Shown here: positions 63,168 through 64,000 of the stretch, piece after piece | Numbering within the stretch: the first letter of the stretch is position 1 | Layout of the letters: the number at the start of each line of letters is the position of its first letter | Origin: Clusia tigrina | Lineage: Eukaryota > Arthropoda > Insecta > Diptera > Clusiidae | Assembly: GCA_920105625.2 (NCBI GenBank) | Contig: OV050030.1 | Coordinates: forward strand, 151,955,988 to 152,019,987 | Direction: 5' to 3' | Length of the DNA stretch: 64,000 bases | Notes under the pieces: model-generated | Told to the model about the DNA's origin: nothing | The model's database searches: none | The model's input: the letters and a program-made list of their open reading frames with translations, nothing else | Translations under genes and position numbers: made by a program

Positions 63168-64000
63168 TAATGCTCCCAGATTTTTTTCTTAAAATACAGG
63201 AAAAACATGCGAAAATTGTTTAAAAACAGGATGTTTTTTTTCGAAAACAGGATTTTCGCAGGATTTTATTGAATTAATAAAAAACAGGTATTATTGTCAA
63301 AAAATAAGTGAAAAATACATGGTTTATGCATTGGTGGTAATTGGTATGCTTTGATCATCAATCATTCCTTTGTCTGGATCTATTTCAATGTTCTGGGTTC
63401 CATGTACGGTATGAACTTCGTACTTTTGATTCGATTGAATCTTTCGGAGCATATCAGGCGGGTCTTTTAGCCAACGGAAAAATTCTAAGCACGACATTTT
63501 CAAATTAACTTTGGTTGTGAGAATGGCCTTTAGAGTTTCGACATTTAAATTAGATTTTTCCTCTGTCCACGTCTTATTCATCTCCGCAAACACTCTCTCG
63601 ACAGAAGCTGTAGAACCGGGGAGACAAAGAATGTACTCAATTATTTTCGCCATTTCCTTGTTGTCACAGCTTTGGTCGTCCAAATGCTTGAATATTTCAA
63701 CCCAACGCTCTGTCATTGAGCCTTTTTTCCCGATCCATTGTTTAATTTTACTGTCTGAACAATAGTTTTTCACGTAACAAAATTCTTTGTGCAATTGAGC
63801 TGAATTTTCATTCGCGTCGTACAACGACTTTTCATTCAATTGAGACATGGCTTCTTCTACATTTTTCCACGAAGGAATTTGACGCAGTGTGACCCATGAG
63901 TACTTTTTTAATTCCACAATTGGATTACCCCATTTTTCGAGATATTCACAAGCATCATCTGTGAAAGATAATATACCAATTCAAATTATAATCAATGCCA
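63168..64000 (-). mobile_element. hAT-1 element, unit 8 (cut by window end)
   Basis: Left TIR TAATGCTCCCA at 63168-63178 and the subterminal motifs are present; the right end lies outside the window. Confidence 0.88.
63324..64000 (-). pseudogene. hAT-1 transposase exon 3, unit 8 (partial)
   Basis: Only exon 3 (to about 63958) and the start of intron 2 are in the window. Glu is kept in ASVERVF, with the same silent base near 63552 as unit 7. Confidence 0.8.

Larger units (their letters stand above)
58442..64000. repeat. Tandem array unit 8 (short, truncated by window end)
   Basis: At least 5559 bp. All landmarks fall exactly 8020 bp after those of unit 7, with the same 366-bp deletion and the same private bases (for example Val-to-Met in the integrase fragment). 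It is a direct copy of unit 7. The window ends inside hAT-1. Confidence 0.94.

Noticed and set aside
1..64000. Prokaryotic plasmid, phage or CRISPR interpretation of the repetition
   Set aside because: Repeats are 8.4 kb and contain spliced hAT transposases, a Ty3/gypsy integrase and an LTR. There are no short regular repeats with spacers and no operon-like genes.

Overview
The window is eukaryotic, AT-rich, intron-bearing and transposon-derived, most likely arthropod (probably insect). That call rests on Ty3/gypsy (Mdg1/412-like), Jockey-like LINE and SCAND3/ZBED5-type hAT remains with short GT-AG introns. I see no host gene, rRNA, tRNA or CRISPR. The species cannot be named from the sequence.

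All 64 kb is one head-to-tail tandem array. Anchored on the same T-rich motif, units start at 1, 8414, 16825, 25212, 33623, 42009, 50422 and 58442. Six units are about 8.4 kb, one is 8.02 kb, and the last is cut by the window end. Two variant classes alternate (B-A-B-A-B-A from unit 2 on), so a 16.8 kb dimer is the higher-order repeat. Units 7 and 8 are near-identical 8.02 kb monomers sharing a 366-bp deletion. Units 6 and 7 are mosaics of the two classes.

Each unit is a fossil stack of transposons, all on the minus strand. Reading a unit upward in coordinate: (i) N-terminal half of a decayed GTF2IRD2/ZBED5/SCAND3-like hAT transposase (hAT-2); (ii) a Ty3/gypsy 3' LTR, polypurine tract and 5'-truncated pol (RNase H end plus integrase) broken by stops and frameshifts; (iii) C-terminal half of hAT-2; (iv) AT-rich spacer with a small palindrome; (v) C-terminal part of a hobo/Ac-like hAT (hAT-3); (vi) an unassigned stretch; (vii) the later part of a Jockey-like LINE ORF1 (gag); (viii) a structurally complete 2.61 kb hAT element (hAT-1) with 11-bp terminal inverted repeats and an 8-bp target duplication GTTATATT, carrying a three-exon BED/C2H2-type transposase; (ix) the start of the same LINE gag. 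hAT-1 therefore sits inside the LINE gag, and that composite plus hAT-3 splits hAT-2.

No gene here looks fully functional. hAT-1 is closest: exons 2 and 3 are open in units 1, 3 and 5, but every copy has a one-base frameshift near its N-terminus, and the B class adds a Glu-to-Lys change in the S-x-x-E-R motif. The interest lies in the array itself: a transposon-derived, higher-order, unidirectional satellite with visible traces of deletion, conversion and re-amplification.
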